This document shows positions 34,159 to 42,807 of a stretch of 47,993 nt of DNA, one piece after another. Every line of letters begins with the position of its first letter. Positions within the stretch are counted from its first letter, which is position 1. The notes under the pieces were generated by a model. That model worked only from the letters and a program-made list of their open reading frames with translations. It was not told the DNA's origin and made no database searches. A program made the translations under genes and the position numbers. The stretch comes from Acidobacteriota bacterium (GTDB lineage Bacteria > Actinomycetota > Acidimicrobiia > Spongiisociales > ZC4RG35): contig SMXW01000014.1 of assembly GCA_004356805.1 (NCBI GenBank), forward strand, positions 1-47,993, written 5' to 3'.

Positions 34159-36173
34159 CAGGTGCGAGCGACCTCATGGATCACATAAACCTCGATGCTG
34201 TCGCCCTCCTTGAGGTCCTGGTAGTCGTCGAAGCCTATGCCACACTCGAATCCGGAGGCAACCTCACGCACATCGTCCTTGAACCGTCTCAACGACGAGA
34301 TGACACCGTCGTGGATGATCACACCGTCGCGAAGCAGACGCGCCTTGGCACCTCGCTGCACGACACCCTCGATAACCAAACAACCGGCGACAGTCCCGAG
34401 TTTCGGCACCTTGAAAATGGCGCGCACCTCTGCCGTTCCGAGAACCTGCTCCTCCTTGTCGGGGGCAAGCTGGCCAACGAGAAGCTGCTCGATCTCCTCG
34501 AGGAGCTCATAGATGATCCCATAGGTCCGAATCTCGATGCCTGCCCTCTCGGCTAGTTTGCGCGCCTTGGGCTCCGGACGGACATTGAAGCCGACGATCA
34601 CCGATTCAGTCACCTCGGCGAGGGTTACGTCGTTTTCGTTGATCCCCCCGACCGCAGTGTGGATTATCTGGATCTTTCCACCCTCGCGTTCGATCTTGCC
34701 GATGGAATCGCGAAGGGCCTCCAGCGATCCTTGAGCGTCGGCCTTGACGATGACGTTGAGGGTCGCATCCTCACTTCGCAGCGATTCGAGAAGCCCCTGA
34801 AGTCGATCTCGGGCGCTTGGAGCAACATGAGACTGGGACCGAATGGCTTCACTCCGTTCGGCGGCCAATTTGCGCGCCTCTCGGTCGTTCTTCATGACCT
34901 CGAAGTAGTCACCGGCAGCAGGGACCTCTTTCCAACCCATGATCTGGACCGGAGCCGACGGGCCGGCGGACTCGATCTGGTGGCCTTCATCGCTCAGAAG
35001 AGCTCTGACACGACCTGCCACCGGGCCGGCAACGAATGGGTCGCCCTGCTTGAGGGTCCCCCTCTGAACGATCACCGATGCGACCGGACCACGGCCCAGC
35101 TCGAACTGGGCTTCAACCACGACGCCTGAGGCACTCGGCTTCGGGTTGCCCTTGAATTCTTCAAGCTGGGCGATCAGATCGATGACTTCCAGAAGCTCGT
35201 CAACGCCATCGCCGGAAAGAGCGGAAATCTCAACACTGGGAACGTCGCCCCCCAGGTCCTCAGTGACGACGTCGTAATTGGTGAGCTCAGTGCGCACTCG
35301 GAGCGGGTCTGCGCCAGGAACATCCATCTTGTTGACAGCAACGATCATCTTCACCCCGGCGGCCTTCGCATGGGAGATGGATTCGACTGTCTGCGGCATG
35401 ACCCCATCGTCCGCCGCAACAACCAGCACGACAATGTCGGTGATATTGGCTCCACGGGCACGAAGCGCGGTAAACGCCTCGTGTCCCGGCGTGTCGATAA
35501 AAGTGACATGATGACCACTGACGTCAACCTGGTAGGCACCGATGTGTTGGGTGATGCCTCCCTGTTCTCCTTCGACGACATTGGCCTTGCGGATCGTGTC
35601 GAGGAGGGTCGTCTTGCCGTGGTCAACGTGGCCCATAACCGTTACGACTGCTGGACGCGGCGTCAGATCTGACTCATCATCATCGAACTGGGGGCGCTCG
35701 GCCACCGCCGGTGATTCGGGTACGCCCTTGACGTCGATGATGTATCCGAAACTCTCGGCGATCGAGTCGACTAGCTCGGCAGGCATCTGCTGTCCGGCGC
35801 CAGCCGGAATTCCCTGGTCGAGGAGGGCCTTCACGACCGCGCTGGCCGGCTGTCCGACGGCATCGGCGAATTCAGCCACCGTGGCACCTTCGGTTATAGA
35901 GGCGAGCTGAATTTCCTGTTCGGGCTCGGACACCGCCACGACGGACTCTTCCTCTTCATCGGCCTCCACGACGGTCTCTTCCCCGGCTGTCTCCTCGACC
36001 GGCTCTTCTGTCGGAGACTCGTCTGCCGGGGCAAACGCGAGACGCAGCAGTTCCGCGGCCTCGTCGCTCAGGCCCGATGACGCCGTTTTGACGTCAATTT
36101 CGAGTTCCCCGGCATGTGCGAGGACCTCCTTGGAATCGACGCCCAAATCGCGCGCCAGTTCATAAACCCTCAT
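34158..36173 (-). CDS. infB: Translation initiation factor IF-2
   Basis: 671 residues. GTPase that places initiator tRNA in the ribosome. N-terminal helical domain ([25 protein letters not shown]), a short acidic linker rich in Glu, a second N-domain repeat, then the GTPase: G1 [13 protein letters not shown]2 [12 protein letters not shown]3 DTPGHEAF, G4 NKMD, G5 SALSGDG. Domains III and IV complete it. The acidic linker is much shorter than in high-GC actinobacteria such as Streptomyces, so the total length is small for the phylum. The ATG comes five bases after the nusA stop, and no ylxR gene is present between them. Confidence 0.96.
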   Translation of the reverse strand: MRVYELARDLGVDSKEVLAHAGELEIDVKTASSGLSDEAAELLRLAFAPADESPTEEPVEETAGEETVVEADEEEESVVAVSEPEQEIQLASITEGATVAEFADAVGQPASAVVKALLDQGIPAGAGQQMPAELVDSIAESFGYIIDVKGVPESPAVAERPQFDDDESDLTPRPAVVTVMGHVDHGKTTLLDTIRKANVVEGEQGGITQHIGAYQVDVSGHHVTFIDTPGHEAFTALRARGANITDIVVLVVAADDGVMPQTVESISHAKAAGVKMIVAVNKMDVPGADPLRVRTELTNYDVVTEDLGGDVPSVEISALSGDGVDELLEVIDLIAQLEEFKGNPKPSASGVVVEAQFELGRGPVASVIVQRGTLKQGDPFVAGPVAGRVRALLSDEGHQIESAGPSAPVQIMGWKEVPAAGDYFEVMKNDREARKLAAERSEAIRSQSHVAPSARDRLQGLLESLRSEDATLNVIVKADAQGSLEALRDSIGKIEREGGKIQIIHTAVGGINENDVTLAEVTESVIVGFNVRPEPKARKLAERAGIEIRTYGIIYELLEEIEQLLVGQLAPDKEEQVLGTAEVRAIFKVPKLGTVAGCLVIEGVVQRGAKARLLRDGVIIHDGVISSLRRFKDDVREVASGFECGIGFDDYQDLKEGDSIEVYVIHEVART

Positions 36174-36180
36174 TCAGCGA

Positions 36181-37398
36181 TCACTCACTCTCGTCCGTAG
36201 CCGGCCCTTCAACCGCGTCCTCATCGTCGGTTTCTTCTGCGGGGGTCTCCTCGGTCGCAGCAGCCTCATCTTCGACTGGAGCGTCGCCCCCATCTGGAGT
36301 CTCCTCGATCGCAGCAGCCTCATCTTCGACCGGGGCGTCGCCCCCATCTGGAGTCTCCTCGGTCGCAGCAGCCTCATCTTCGACCGGGGTCTCACCTTTG
36401 GCCGCGGTCTCGACCTCCTCAACAACGGGTTCCACATCGGAGCGAATGTCGACTTTGTAGCCGGAGAGACGGGCGGCAAGACGGGCGTTTTGGCCCTCTT
36501 TCCCGATGGCCAGCGACAATTGATGCTCTGAGACGATGACTTCCGCCGTTTTCTCCTCTTCATCGATGCGAACTTCTTTCACCTTGGCCGGACCCAGCGC
36601 CTCCGCAATGAACTGAGCGACATCGTCGCGCCACTGGACAACGTCCACCTTTTCGCCACGAAGTTCGTTTACAACCTGGCGGACGCGAGATCCACGGGCA
36701 CCGACGCAGGCGCCCTTGGGATCCACATTGGGATCATGTGATATCACGGCAATCTTGCTGCGGTGGCCAGGTTCTCTGGCGATGTTGACGATCTCCACGG
36801 TTCCGTCGGTGAGCTCAGGCACTTCGAGTTCGAGGAGACGCCGAACAAGGTCCGGGTGACTTCGAGAGACAACTATTTGCGCGCCCTTGGGCTCATTGCG
36901 AACCTCGAGGATCAACGCCTTGACACGATTCCCACGCTCCAGACGCTCGAATGGAATTCGCTCACTACCCGGGAGGATGGCTTCGGCGTCACCAAGATCG
37001 AGGATGACTGACCGGTAGTCCACTTGCTGCACGATTCCGGTGACGAGGTCCCCCTCCCGGCCCTCATACATCTCGTAGACGATCTCACGTTTGGCCTCAC
37101 GCAGCTTGAATTGCATGACCTGCTTGAACGACTGAGCGGCAATCCGCCCGAAAGCCTCCCCCTCGGGCGTGTCCTCCCACTCGTCGATAACGTTGCCGTC
37201 CTCATCGAGCTCCTGGGCGTAGACCGTTACCTCTCCGGATTCGGGGTCGATCGTGACCCTCGCCTCTTCGGCCGCACCAGGACTCCGCTTGTAAGCAGCG
37301 ACCAGGGCGTTGGCGAAGGCATCGAGAATCGCATCGACCCCCACACCCCGCTCGCGAGCGAGAACCTCGATGGCCTCCATCATCGTGTCAAGCTTCAT
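36181..37398 (-). CDS. nusA: Transcription termination/antitermination factor NusA with repeated acidic tail
   Basis: 405 residues. Binds RNA polymerase and controls pausing, termination and antitermination. Order: N-terminal polymerase-binding domain (MKLDTMMEAIEVLARERGVGVD onward), S1 domain (EGDLVTGIVQQVDYRSVILDLG), KH1 (HDPNVDPKGACVGARGSRV) and KH2 (EHQLSLAIGKEGQNARLAARLSG). From residue 328 a disordered acidic tail contains an 18-residue unit PVEDEAAATEETPDGGDA in nearly three copies (338-386). GGAGG stands before the ATG at 37398. The gene lies between rimP and infB, as usual. Confidence 0.96.
   Translation of the reverse strand: MKLDTMMEAIEVLARERGVGVDAILDAFANALVAAYKRSPGAAEEARVTIDPESGEVTVYAQELDEDGNVIDEWEDTPEGEAFGRIAAQSFKQVMQFKLREAKREIVYEMYEGREGDLVTGIVQQVDYRSVILDLGDAEAILPGSERIPFERLERGNRVKALILEVRNEPKGAQIVVSRSHPDLVRRLLELEVPELTDGTVEIVNIAREPGHRSKIAVISHDPNVDPKGACVGARGSRVRQVVNELRGEKVDVVQWRDDVAQFIAEALGPAKVKEVRIDEEEKTAEVIVSEHQLSLAIGKEGQNARLAARLSGYKVDIRSDVEPVVEEVETAAKGETPVEDEAAATEETPDGGDAPVEDEAAAIEETPDGGDAPVEDEAAATEETPAEETDDEDAVEGPATDESE
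36241..36387. repeat. 54-bp in-frame tandem repeat in nusA
   Basis: About 2.7 copies of a 54-base unit coding for an 18-residue acidic block. Copies differ at very few bases (for example Thr to Ile in the middle one), so the expansion is fairly recent. Confidence 0.9.
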
Positions 37399-37407
37399 GT
37401 TCCTCCT

Positions 37408-37878
37408 TCAGTGGCCCGGCTTATGGGCCTTCTCCCACCGGAACACCGTCTTGGCGGTGATTACATCTTCATAACTGACCACGTTCAGACCATCATCGGC
37501 CTCGATCGTGAATGAGTCTTCGTTGGCATCTGCGAGGATCCCTCGAATAGTTGTCTTCGTTTCACCAAGAGACACTTTGGCCACCAACTCTCGGCCCACC
37601 GACTTCTGATAATGCGAGGGTCGTCTCAGCTTTCGCTCCAAACCAGGAGAGCTCACCTCGAGTTGGTACTGGCCCTCTAATTCAGTTTCGTTGTCGAGCA
37701 ACCTCGACAACCCCCTGGCAAGGGATGCGAGACGATCAACCGTGACGCCCTCCCCATCTACTGTGACGCGAAGAATCAGACCCTGGCCCCGCCCGGCAAG
37801 CTCGAGATCATCCAGCTCGAGTCGCTCCGCGGCGAGGTAGGGCTCCACCACATCCCATATGTCGGCTACCTGCGTCAC
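37408..37878 (-). CDS. rimP: Ribosome maturation factor RimP
   Basis: 156 residues. Needed for 30S assembly. LEVSSPGLERKLRRPSHYQKSVGRELVAKV is the family core. The GTG at 37878 has GGAG eight bases upstream. First gene of the rimP-nusA-infB transcript; nusA starts ten bases after it. Confidence 0.94.
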   Translation of the reverse strand: MTQVADIWDVVEPYLAAERLELDDLELAGRGQGLILRVTVDGEGVTVDRLASLARGLSRLLDNETELEGQYQLEVSSPGLERKLRRPSHYQKSVGRELVAKVSLGETKTTIRGILADANEDSFTIEADDGLNVVSYEDVITAKTVFRWEKAHKPGH

Positions 37879-37899
37879 TTATGTCACTCCACGACAAAA

Positions 37900-37926
37900 C
37901 AGATGAGCGCCCTGGGCGCCCACCTG
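37900..37926. promoter_or_regulatory. Imperfect hairpin in the rimP-nusA leader
   Basis: CAGATGAGCGCC (37900-37911) pairs with GGCGCCCACCTG (37915-37926) at 10 of 12 positions around a three-base loop. It lies in the untranslated leader between the -10 box and the GTG of rimP. It could be a NusA-sensitive pause or attenuator site (inference). Confidence 0.45.
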
Positions 37927-37953
37927 ATGAAAAGCGTCCTGTTGTCCGCCCGG

Positions 37954-37959
37954 ATTATA
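37954..37959 (-). promoter_or_regulatory. -10 box of the rimP-nusA-infB operon
   Basis: Perfect TATAAT on the minus strand, 75 bases before rimP. No good -35 hexamer at 16-18 bases. It is unlike the TA(G/C)NNT boxes of the leaderless genes. Confidence 0.6.
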
Positions 37960-37979
37960 AGGCCAAACGAACCTCAGCC

Positions 37980-39698
37980 CTAAATGCCAAAACGGTGCCT
38001 CCCGACGCTGTCGATGACCGTCGTCGCCACCTCCCCCAACGCCACATTCTCCTTCTCGAGCCCCCTGCGCTCGGTGAGTTCGACCACGCCCTCGGCCACC
38101 CCCCGAGGACCAACTGTGATTCGGTAGGGAATCCCTATCAATTCGGAGTCGGCGAACTTGACCCCCGGACGCTCCACCCGATCGTCTAGGAGCACATCGG
38201 TACCTGCCCCTTCGAGTTTGTTGTACAGGTCTTCGGCGACGGCTCTCGTCTGCTCGTCATCGACCCGAACAACGGTGATCACAACTTCGAAGGGAGCCAC
38301 CGAGACAGGCCAGATGATTCCGTTCTCATCGTGGTTGGCCTCAACGACAGCCGCCATTCCACGCTCGACTCCGATCCCATAGGAGCCCATGATGATGGGG
38401 CGGCTCTCACCATCCTCGTCCTGGACATAGGCGCCAAAGGCCTCTGAGTACTTGGTCCCGAGCTTGAAGATGTGGCCAACCTCTATCCCCTTCCACAACT
38501 CCAGAGAATGCCCACACTCGACACACGTCTCCCCGGTAGTGATAGCTCTCAACTCCGCCCATTGGGTGACATCGATGTCGCGTGAGACGTCGACGCCCTT
38601 GTAATGCCAATCGTCCTCGTTGGCTCCGGTAGTCATTCCAAGGCGACCCTTGAGGGCGGGGTCGGCGAGAATCCGGACACCTTCGACACCGACCGCCCCG
38701 AGGCTGCCGGGGTCGGCGCCGAGTAGATCCCTGATCTCCTCGGGGAGACTCGCCCGCAGATCGGCGGCTCCGATGGCGTCCATCAGCTTCTGCTCCTGAA
38801 GGTCATGGTCACCTCGGAGGAGGACGATGACCGGCTCCCCATCGACGACATAAACGAGGGATTTGATCTGACGCTCAGCGGTGGCGATGTCCGGATGGGC
38901 ATCGGCAAGGGCATTTATTGTCCTCAATCCGGGAGTGGCGAACCGCGTCAGCTCACTCGACTCGTCGTCGTCGACCTCGGGCAATGTCGAAACCGCTTTC
39001 TGTATGTTCGCCCGGTAGTCACAGTTTTCGCAAGTGACGACCCAGTCCTCGCCGGCATCACTTCTTTGCATGAACTCGATGGACTCCGAGCCCCCCATCG
39101 CGCCTGACGAGGCCTGAACGCCAATGGCGGTCAGGCCAATTCGGGCAAAGATTCTCTTGTAGGCCTCATGGTGCTTGTCGAAGCCGGCATCTAGGCCCGG
39201 CCCATCGATGTCAAGGGTGTAGGAGTCCTTCATGGTGAACTCCCGCACCCGGAGCAGACCTGACTTCGGACGAGGCTCGTCACGGAATTTGGTGTGCATC
39301 TGGTACCAGATCTGCGGGAGGTCCCTGTAGGAGAAGAGCTCGGTGGCCAGCATGGCGAAGATCTCTTCCTCGGTCATTCCCAGGACCAGATCGGTGCCTT
39401 TGCGGTCTTTGAGCTTGAAGAGGTTCTCACCCATCAGGTCGTACCGCTCAGATTTCTTCCAAACTTCGGCGGGGTGAAGGGTTGGCAGCACCATCTCCTG
39501 GCCGCCGATGGCATCCATCTCCTCGCGGATGATCCCTGTCACTTTGAGACGGACCTTCTGACCCAGGGGCAGCATCGTGTAGGAGCCTGCGGCAAGTTGG
39601 CGGATAAAACCGCCTCGGACCAGCAGTTTATGGCTCACGGCCTCGGCATCGGCGGGAGCGTCTCGGAGTGTTGGTATGTGTGCTTCTGACCAGCGCAT
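37980..39698 (-). CDS. proS: Proline--tRNA ligase
   Basis: 572 residues, class II synthetase of the bacterial type. Motif 1 region is near the N-terminus, motif 2 reads YQMHTKFRDEPRPKSGLLRVREFTMKDSYTLD, and motif 3 is PIIMGSYGIGVERGMAAVVE. Between motifs 2 and 3 lies the INS editing domain (about residues 220-400), which clears mischarged Ala-tRNA. The ATG at 39698 follows a TACCGT box by eleven bases. It stands upstream of rimP with 101 bases between. Confidence 0.96.
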   Translation of the reverse strand: MRWSEAHIPTLRDAPADAEAVSHKLLVRGGFIRQLAAGSYTMLPLGQKVRLKVTGIIREEMDAIGGQEMVLPTLHPAEVWKKSERYDLMGENLFKLKDRKGTDLVLGMTEEEIFAMLATELFSYRDLPQIWYQMHTKFRDEPRPKSGLLRVREFTMKDSYTLDIDGPGLDAGFDKHHEAYKRIFARIGLTAIGVQASSGAMGGSESIEFMQRSDAGEDWVVTCENCDYRANIQKAVSTLPEVDDDESSELTRFATPGLRTINALADAHPDIATAERQIKSLVYVVDGEPVIVLLRGDHDLQEQKLMDAIGAADLRASLPEEIRDLLGADPGSLGAVGVEGVRILADPALKGRLGMTTGANEDDWHYKGVDVSRDIDVTQWAELRAITTGETCVECGHSLELWKGIEVGHIFKLGTKYSEAFGAYVQDEDGESRPIIMGSYGIGVERGMAAVVEANHDENGIIWPVSVAPFEVVITVVRVDDEQTRAVAEDLYNKLEGAGTDVLLDDRVERPGVKFADSELIGIPYRITVGPRGVAEGVVELTERRGLEKENVALGEVATTVIDSVGRHRFGI

Positions 39699-39779
39699 GG
39701 GAGACGGGGACGGTAGTCACCAATCTTCGTTTAGCTCAGGTCGTTTCGGTCGTTGGTCCGGAGGCGGGGGCGGCTGCCC

Positions 39780-40085
39780 CTATGTAGATCGGGTGCCTAC
39801 CAGGGCGGCGAGTCGTGGATGTAAGTCTGGTTTGGGTTTGGGGTAAAGGATCCAGTCGGATTTACGAAACTGGAACTGGTTGTTCTCGTTGGTGGTGATG
39901 TGCCATCCGTGTTCGTGGACAAACCGGTGATGAAATCCGCAGAGGAGAATCAGGTTGTCCAGGTCGGTGGGACCACCGTGGCTCCAGTGTGACCCGCACC
40001 AGTAATGGCAGGCATCGGCGAATCGAGAATCAGCCGCAACCATCCCTCGACTGTTTCTACGCACGGCGGCCGTTACCGACCGCAC
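39780..40085 (-). pseudogene. C-terminal fragment of an HNH endonuclease (13E12/DUF222 type)
   Basis: About 101 residues readable from a GTG at 40085. The HNH part is recognisable: SHGGPTDLDNLILLCGFHHRFVHEHGW, preceded by RFADACHYWCGSHW where intact relatives have C-x2-C metal ligands and a D/H-HH element. The long N-terminal DUF222 domain is missing, and the upstream sequence is already ispG. It is probably a remnant rather than a working gene; DUF222-HNH families are abundant and repeated in actinobacterial genomes. Confidence 0.7.
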
Positions 40086-40091
40086 AAACGA

Positions 40092-41303
40092 TCAGTCCTT
40101 ATTGGCTACTTCGGCGACCCGAGCCCGACGCTCGGTGGCCCGGTTGGCATCGCCCTGGATCTCTACGAGTTGTCGACGGTCCGCTGCGGCGATTTCCTCG
40201 GCATTTTCCTCGGCGTGAGCAAGTCGGGCTTCCACGCCTTCGTCCACGAGTTTTTGGGCCTCGTCGAGTAATGCATCAACCATCTCTTCCTCAGGCACCA
40301 CACGGACCACACGTCCCTTGATGAATAGGTGGCCCCGCCCCCGTCCAGCTGCGATACCAATATCGGCTTCCCGGGCCTCCCCGGGTCCGTTGACTACGCA
40401 GCCCATAACAGCAACCTGAATCGCAAGATTTGCTTCCTCGAGCGCCTTTTGCGCGGCCGTGGCCACCTCGATCACATCGACTTCGGCTCGTCCGCAAGAC
40501 GGACATGCGATCAGGTCCAACCCCTTCCGTTCCCGCAGCCCGAGAAATTCGAGGAGTTGTCGCCCGGCTTTGGCCTCTTCCACTGGATCGGCCGTGAGCG
40601 AGAACCGAATCGTGTCTCCGATGCCTTCGTTGAGGAGAGTTCCGATCCCCGCGACCGATTTGATGAGACCGGCTGGTGGTGGGCCGGCCTCCGTAACGCC
40701 GAGATGCAGCGGGTAATCGATTGTGTCGGCGAGCAATCGATACGACTCAACCATTGTCGAAACATTGGAGTGCTTGACCGAAATCTTGATGTCTGTGAAG
40801 TCCACCTCTTCTAGGTACCGAATCTCCGTCTGGGCAGATTCAACGAGAGCCTGCGGCGAAGCAGAACCATGCTTCTCCAGCAAATTCCTGTCGAGAGAAC
40901 CTGCGTTCACACCTACTCGAATAGGAAGCCCTCGGTCCTTGGCCTCGCGGGCGACGATCTTGATCTGGTCCTCTTTGCGGATGTTCCCGGGATTGAGCCG
41001 AAGCCCCTGGACGCCGGCTTCGATCGAGGCAAGGGCCAACCGGTATTGATAGTGGATGTCGGCAATGATCGGGACCGGGCTACGCGGCACGATCTCGGCG
41101 AGACCTTGCGCGGCTTCCACGTCGTTGCAAGTGATCCGAACGATGTCCGCCCCGGCTCCTGCGAGGGCATAAACCTGGGCAAGGGTCCCGTCGACGTCAG
41201 CCGTTTTCGTCGTGGTCATCGACTGGACGGTTATCGGTGCTCCCCCACCCACAGGGACGGCACCGACGTGAAGCTGTCGGGTCAGACGTCTTTCGAAGGT
41301 CAC
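40092..41303 (-). CDS. ispG: (E)-4-hydroxy-3-methylbut-2-enyl-diphosphate synthase IspG
   Basis: 403 residues. Penultimate step of the MEP isoprenoid pathway; 4Fe-4S enzyme. An N-terminal TIM barrel (VGGGAPITVQSMTTTKTADVD) is followed by the cluster domain with LIACPSCGRAEVD and CVVNGPGEARE. After the family core there is a charged C-terminal extension of about 40 residues rich in Ala, Glu and Arg, probably helical. The GTG at 41303 follows TACCGT by six bases (leaderless). It is separated from rseP and dxr by only 152 bases, so two MEP genes sit together. Confidence 0.95.
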   Translation of the reverse strand: MTFERRLTRQLHVGAVPVGGGAPITVQSMTTTKTADVDGTLAQVYALAGAGADIVRITCNDVEAAQGLAEIVPRSPVPIIADIHYQYRLALASIEAGVQGLRLNPGNIRKEDQIKIVAREAKDRGLPIRVGVNAGSLDRNLLEKHGSASPQALVESAQTEIRYLEEVDFTDIKISVKHSNVSTMVESYRLLADTIDYPLHLGVTEAGPPPAGLIKSVAGIGTLLNEGIGDTIRFSLTADPVEEAKAGRQLLEFLGLRERKGLDLIACPSCGRAEVDVIEVATAAQKALEEANLAIQVAVMGCVVNGPGEAREADIGIAAGRGRGHLFIKGRVVRVVPEEEMVDALLDEAQKLVDEGVEARLAHAEENAEEIAAADRRQLVEIQGDANRATERRARVAEVANKD

Positions 41304-41309
41304 CCTCTA

Positions 41310-41315
41310 ACGGTA
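41310..41315 (-). promoter_or_regulatory. -10 box, leaderless, of ispG
   Basis: TACCGT on the minus strand, six bases before the GTG at 41303. Shows that ispG has its own promoter apart from dxr-rseP. Confidence 0.6.
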
Positions 41316-41455
41316 GACCCGCTGATCCCGCATGTGGAAAGATGACGTCCATTTCGGGGCGTTGCACGCCGTCTTGGCTGCAACCTTGTCGCTCTTTGCA
41401 GAGGTCAAACGCTCCGGGCGGATGGTCATAGGCCGGCTGGCCCAGGAGGCCGTGT

Positions 41456-42538
41456 CTACAGGCTGATCGGGTCAGTCACGTCGAGGATGATGGCCACGAA
41501 CCCCAAAAACAAGAAGAGACCGATGACCGCCACCGCAACCGGCGCGAGCCGGCGGATGTCCGGCTCTCTACCTGTCAGCTTCTCGTAGAGAGCCACCGCG
41601 AAATGGCCCCCGTCGAGCGGGAATAAGGGGAGGAGATTGATAGTGGCAAGGAACACGTTGACATAGGCGAGGATCGCCAGAAAGACCGCTGGGTTCTCCA
41701 CTTGGCTGCCGATCGCCACAATCCCAATTGGGCTCACGGGACGAATTTCGTTTGGCACGTCGGTATCGCCCAGGAACACCCCAAGATACTGGGCCAGCGA
41801 AGAGGGGCGCACCATCTTGAACAGGGCACCGAACGTGTCCGCTATGCCCCCCCAGACCAGTTGCCCTGCCAGGCCAATGGACTCGATCGGACCGACATCA
41901 GTCTGCACTTGCGTCGGAGCCACCCCCAGAAAACCCGCTCCGGCGATCAACTCGCTCTCCGTAAGATCAACCTCGAGAGTGATCAATTCGCCATCCCGAT
42001 CAACTGTGACCGACGTCGGGCCCGGTCCCTCGGACTGGATGGCCGTGGTGAACTCGTCCCACTCCGTGACCACGTGAGAGCCGATCGCAACGATCACATC
42101 ACCCTCCTGCAAACCCGCTTGTTCGGCAGGGGACTCTTCGACTACTAGACCCACCTCGAGTGTGGGGCCACCGGGGACACCGACCACCAGGAAAATCCCG
42201 TAGAACATGACGAAGGCGATGAGGAAATTCATCCCCACCCCGGCGAGAACGACCACGCTCTTCTCCCAGAACTTCTTCTCCCGGTAGGTGCGCCCTATAT
42301 CACCTGGAGCCACCTCCTCCATGGGGTTCATCCCGACAATCCGCACGTAGCCACCAAGAGGAATCCACTTGAAGCCGTACTCGGTCTCGCCTCTTTGCAT
42401 CGACCAGATCTTTGGTCCGAAGCCAAAGAAGAACTGGGTCGCCTTCATCCCCACCGCCTTGGCGGCCAAGAAGTGACCCGCCTCATGGGCAGTGACAAAG
42501 AAGACGATGGCTATCACCGCAGCTATGCCCCCAAGCAT
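41456..42538 (-). CDS. rseP: Site-2 intramembrane metalloprotease RseP-like
   Basis: 360 residues. M50 protease that cleaves membrane-bound anti-sigma factors or signal peptides. The zinc site HEAGH is near residue 18 in the first helix, a PDZ domain lies in the middle (LVVEESPAEQAGLQEGDVIVAIG), and the second metal motif is NLLPLFPLDGGH in a late helix. About four membrane segments. The ATG at 42538 is the start of an intact copy of a 5' region that exists twice more upstream (42576-42664 and 42690-42780). The cognate sigma system is not in the window. Confidence 0.92.
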   Translation of the reverse strand: MLGGIAAVIAIVFFVTAHEAGHFLAAKAVGMKATQFFFGFGPKIWSMQRGETEYGFKWIPLGGYVRIVGMNPMEEVAPGDIGRTYREKKFWEKSVVVLAGVGMNFLIAFVMFYGIFLVVGVPGGPTLEVGLVVEESPAEQAGLQEGDVIVAIGSHVVTEWDEFTTAIQSEGPGPTSVTVDRDGELITLEVDLTESELIAGAGFLGVAPTQVQTDVGPIESIGLAGQLVWGGIADTFGALFKMVRPSSLAQYLGVFLGDTDVPNEIRPVSPIGIVAIGSQVENPAVFLAILAYVNVFLATINLLPLFPLDGGHFAVALYEKLTGREPDIRRLAPVAVAVIGLFLFLGFVAIILDVTDPISL

Positions 42539-42664
42539 CTAGATCACCACCCCCAGACCACGGGCCAAACGTTTCTGGGCAGTGAAAAAGAAGACGATGG
42601 CTATCACCGCAGCTATGCCCCCAAGCATCTAGATCACCACCCCAAACCATGGGCCAAACGTTCT
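42486..42664. repeat. 90-bp tandem duplication of the rseP 5' end
   Basis: Unit 1 (42486-42575) holds the first 18 codons of rseP and its upstream sequence; unit 2 (42576-42664) repeats it with few changes, including the CTAG and the AAACGTTTGGCCC stretch. The copies are nearly identical, so the duplication is recent. Confidence 0.92.
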
Positions 42665-42689
42665 CGACCCTCGTGTGAACCCTACTTCC

Positions 42690-42780
42690 CCCACCGCCTT
42701 AGCCGTCAAAAGTGACCCGCCTCATGGGCAATGACAAAGAAAACCATGGCAATCGCTGCAGATATGCCCCCAAGGATGAC
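42690..42780 (-). pseudogene. Diverged third copy of the rseP 5' end
   Basis: The minus strand reads ILGGISAAIAMVFFVIAHEAGHF and then a stop, caused by a one-base loss relative to the intact gene. It lies 28 bases after the dxr stop, the place where rseP normally starts, so it may be the original gene start. Confidence 0.7.
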
Positions 42781-42807
42781 GTCACGATACCCCCATGCTT
42801 CCTCTAC

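Noticed and set aside
39740-39785. Possible tRNA or RNA hairpin near proS
   Set aside because: A GC-rich inverted repeat is visible but no cloverleaf, T-loop or anticodon arm could be built.
42486-42664. Possible CRISPR or attachment-site repeat
   Set aside because: Only two long adjacent copies and homologous to the rseP coding start.
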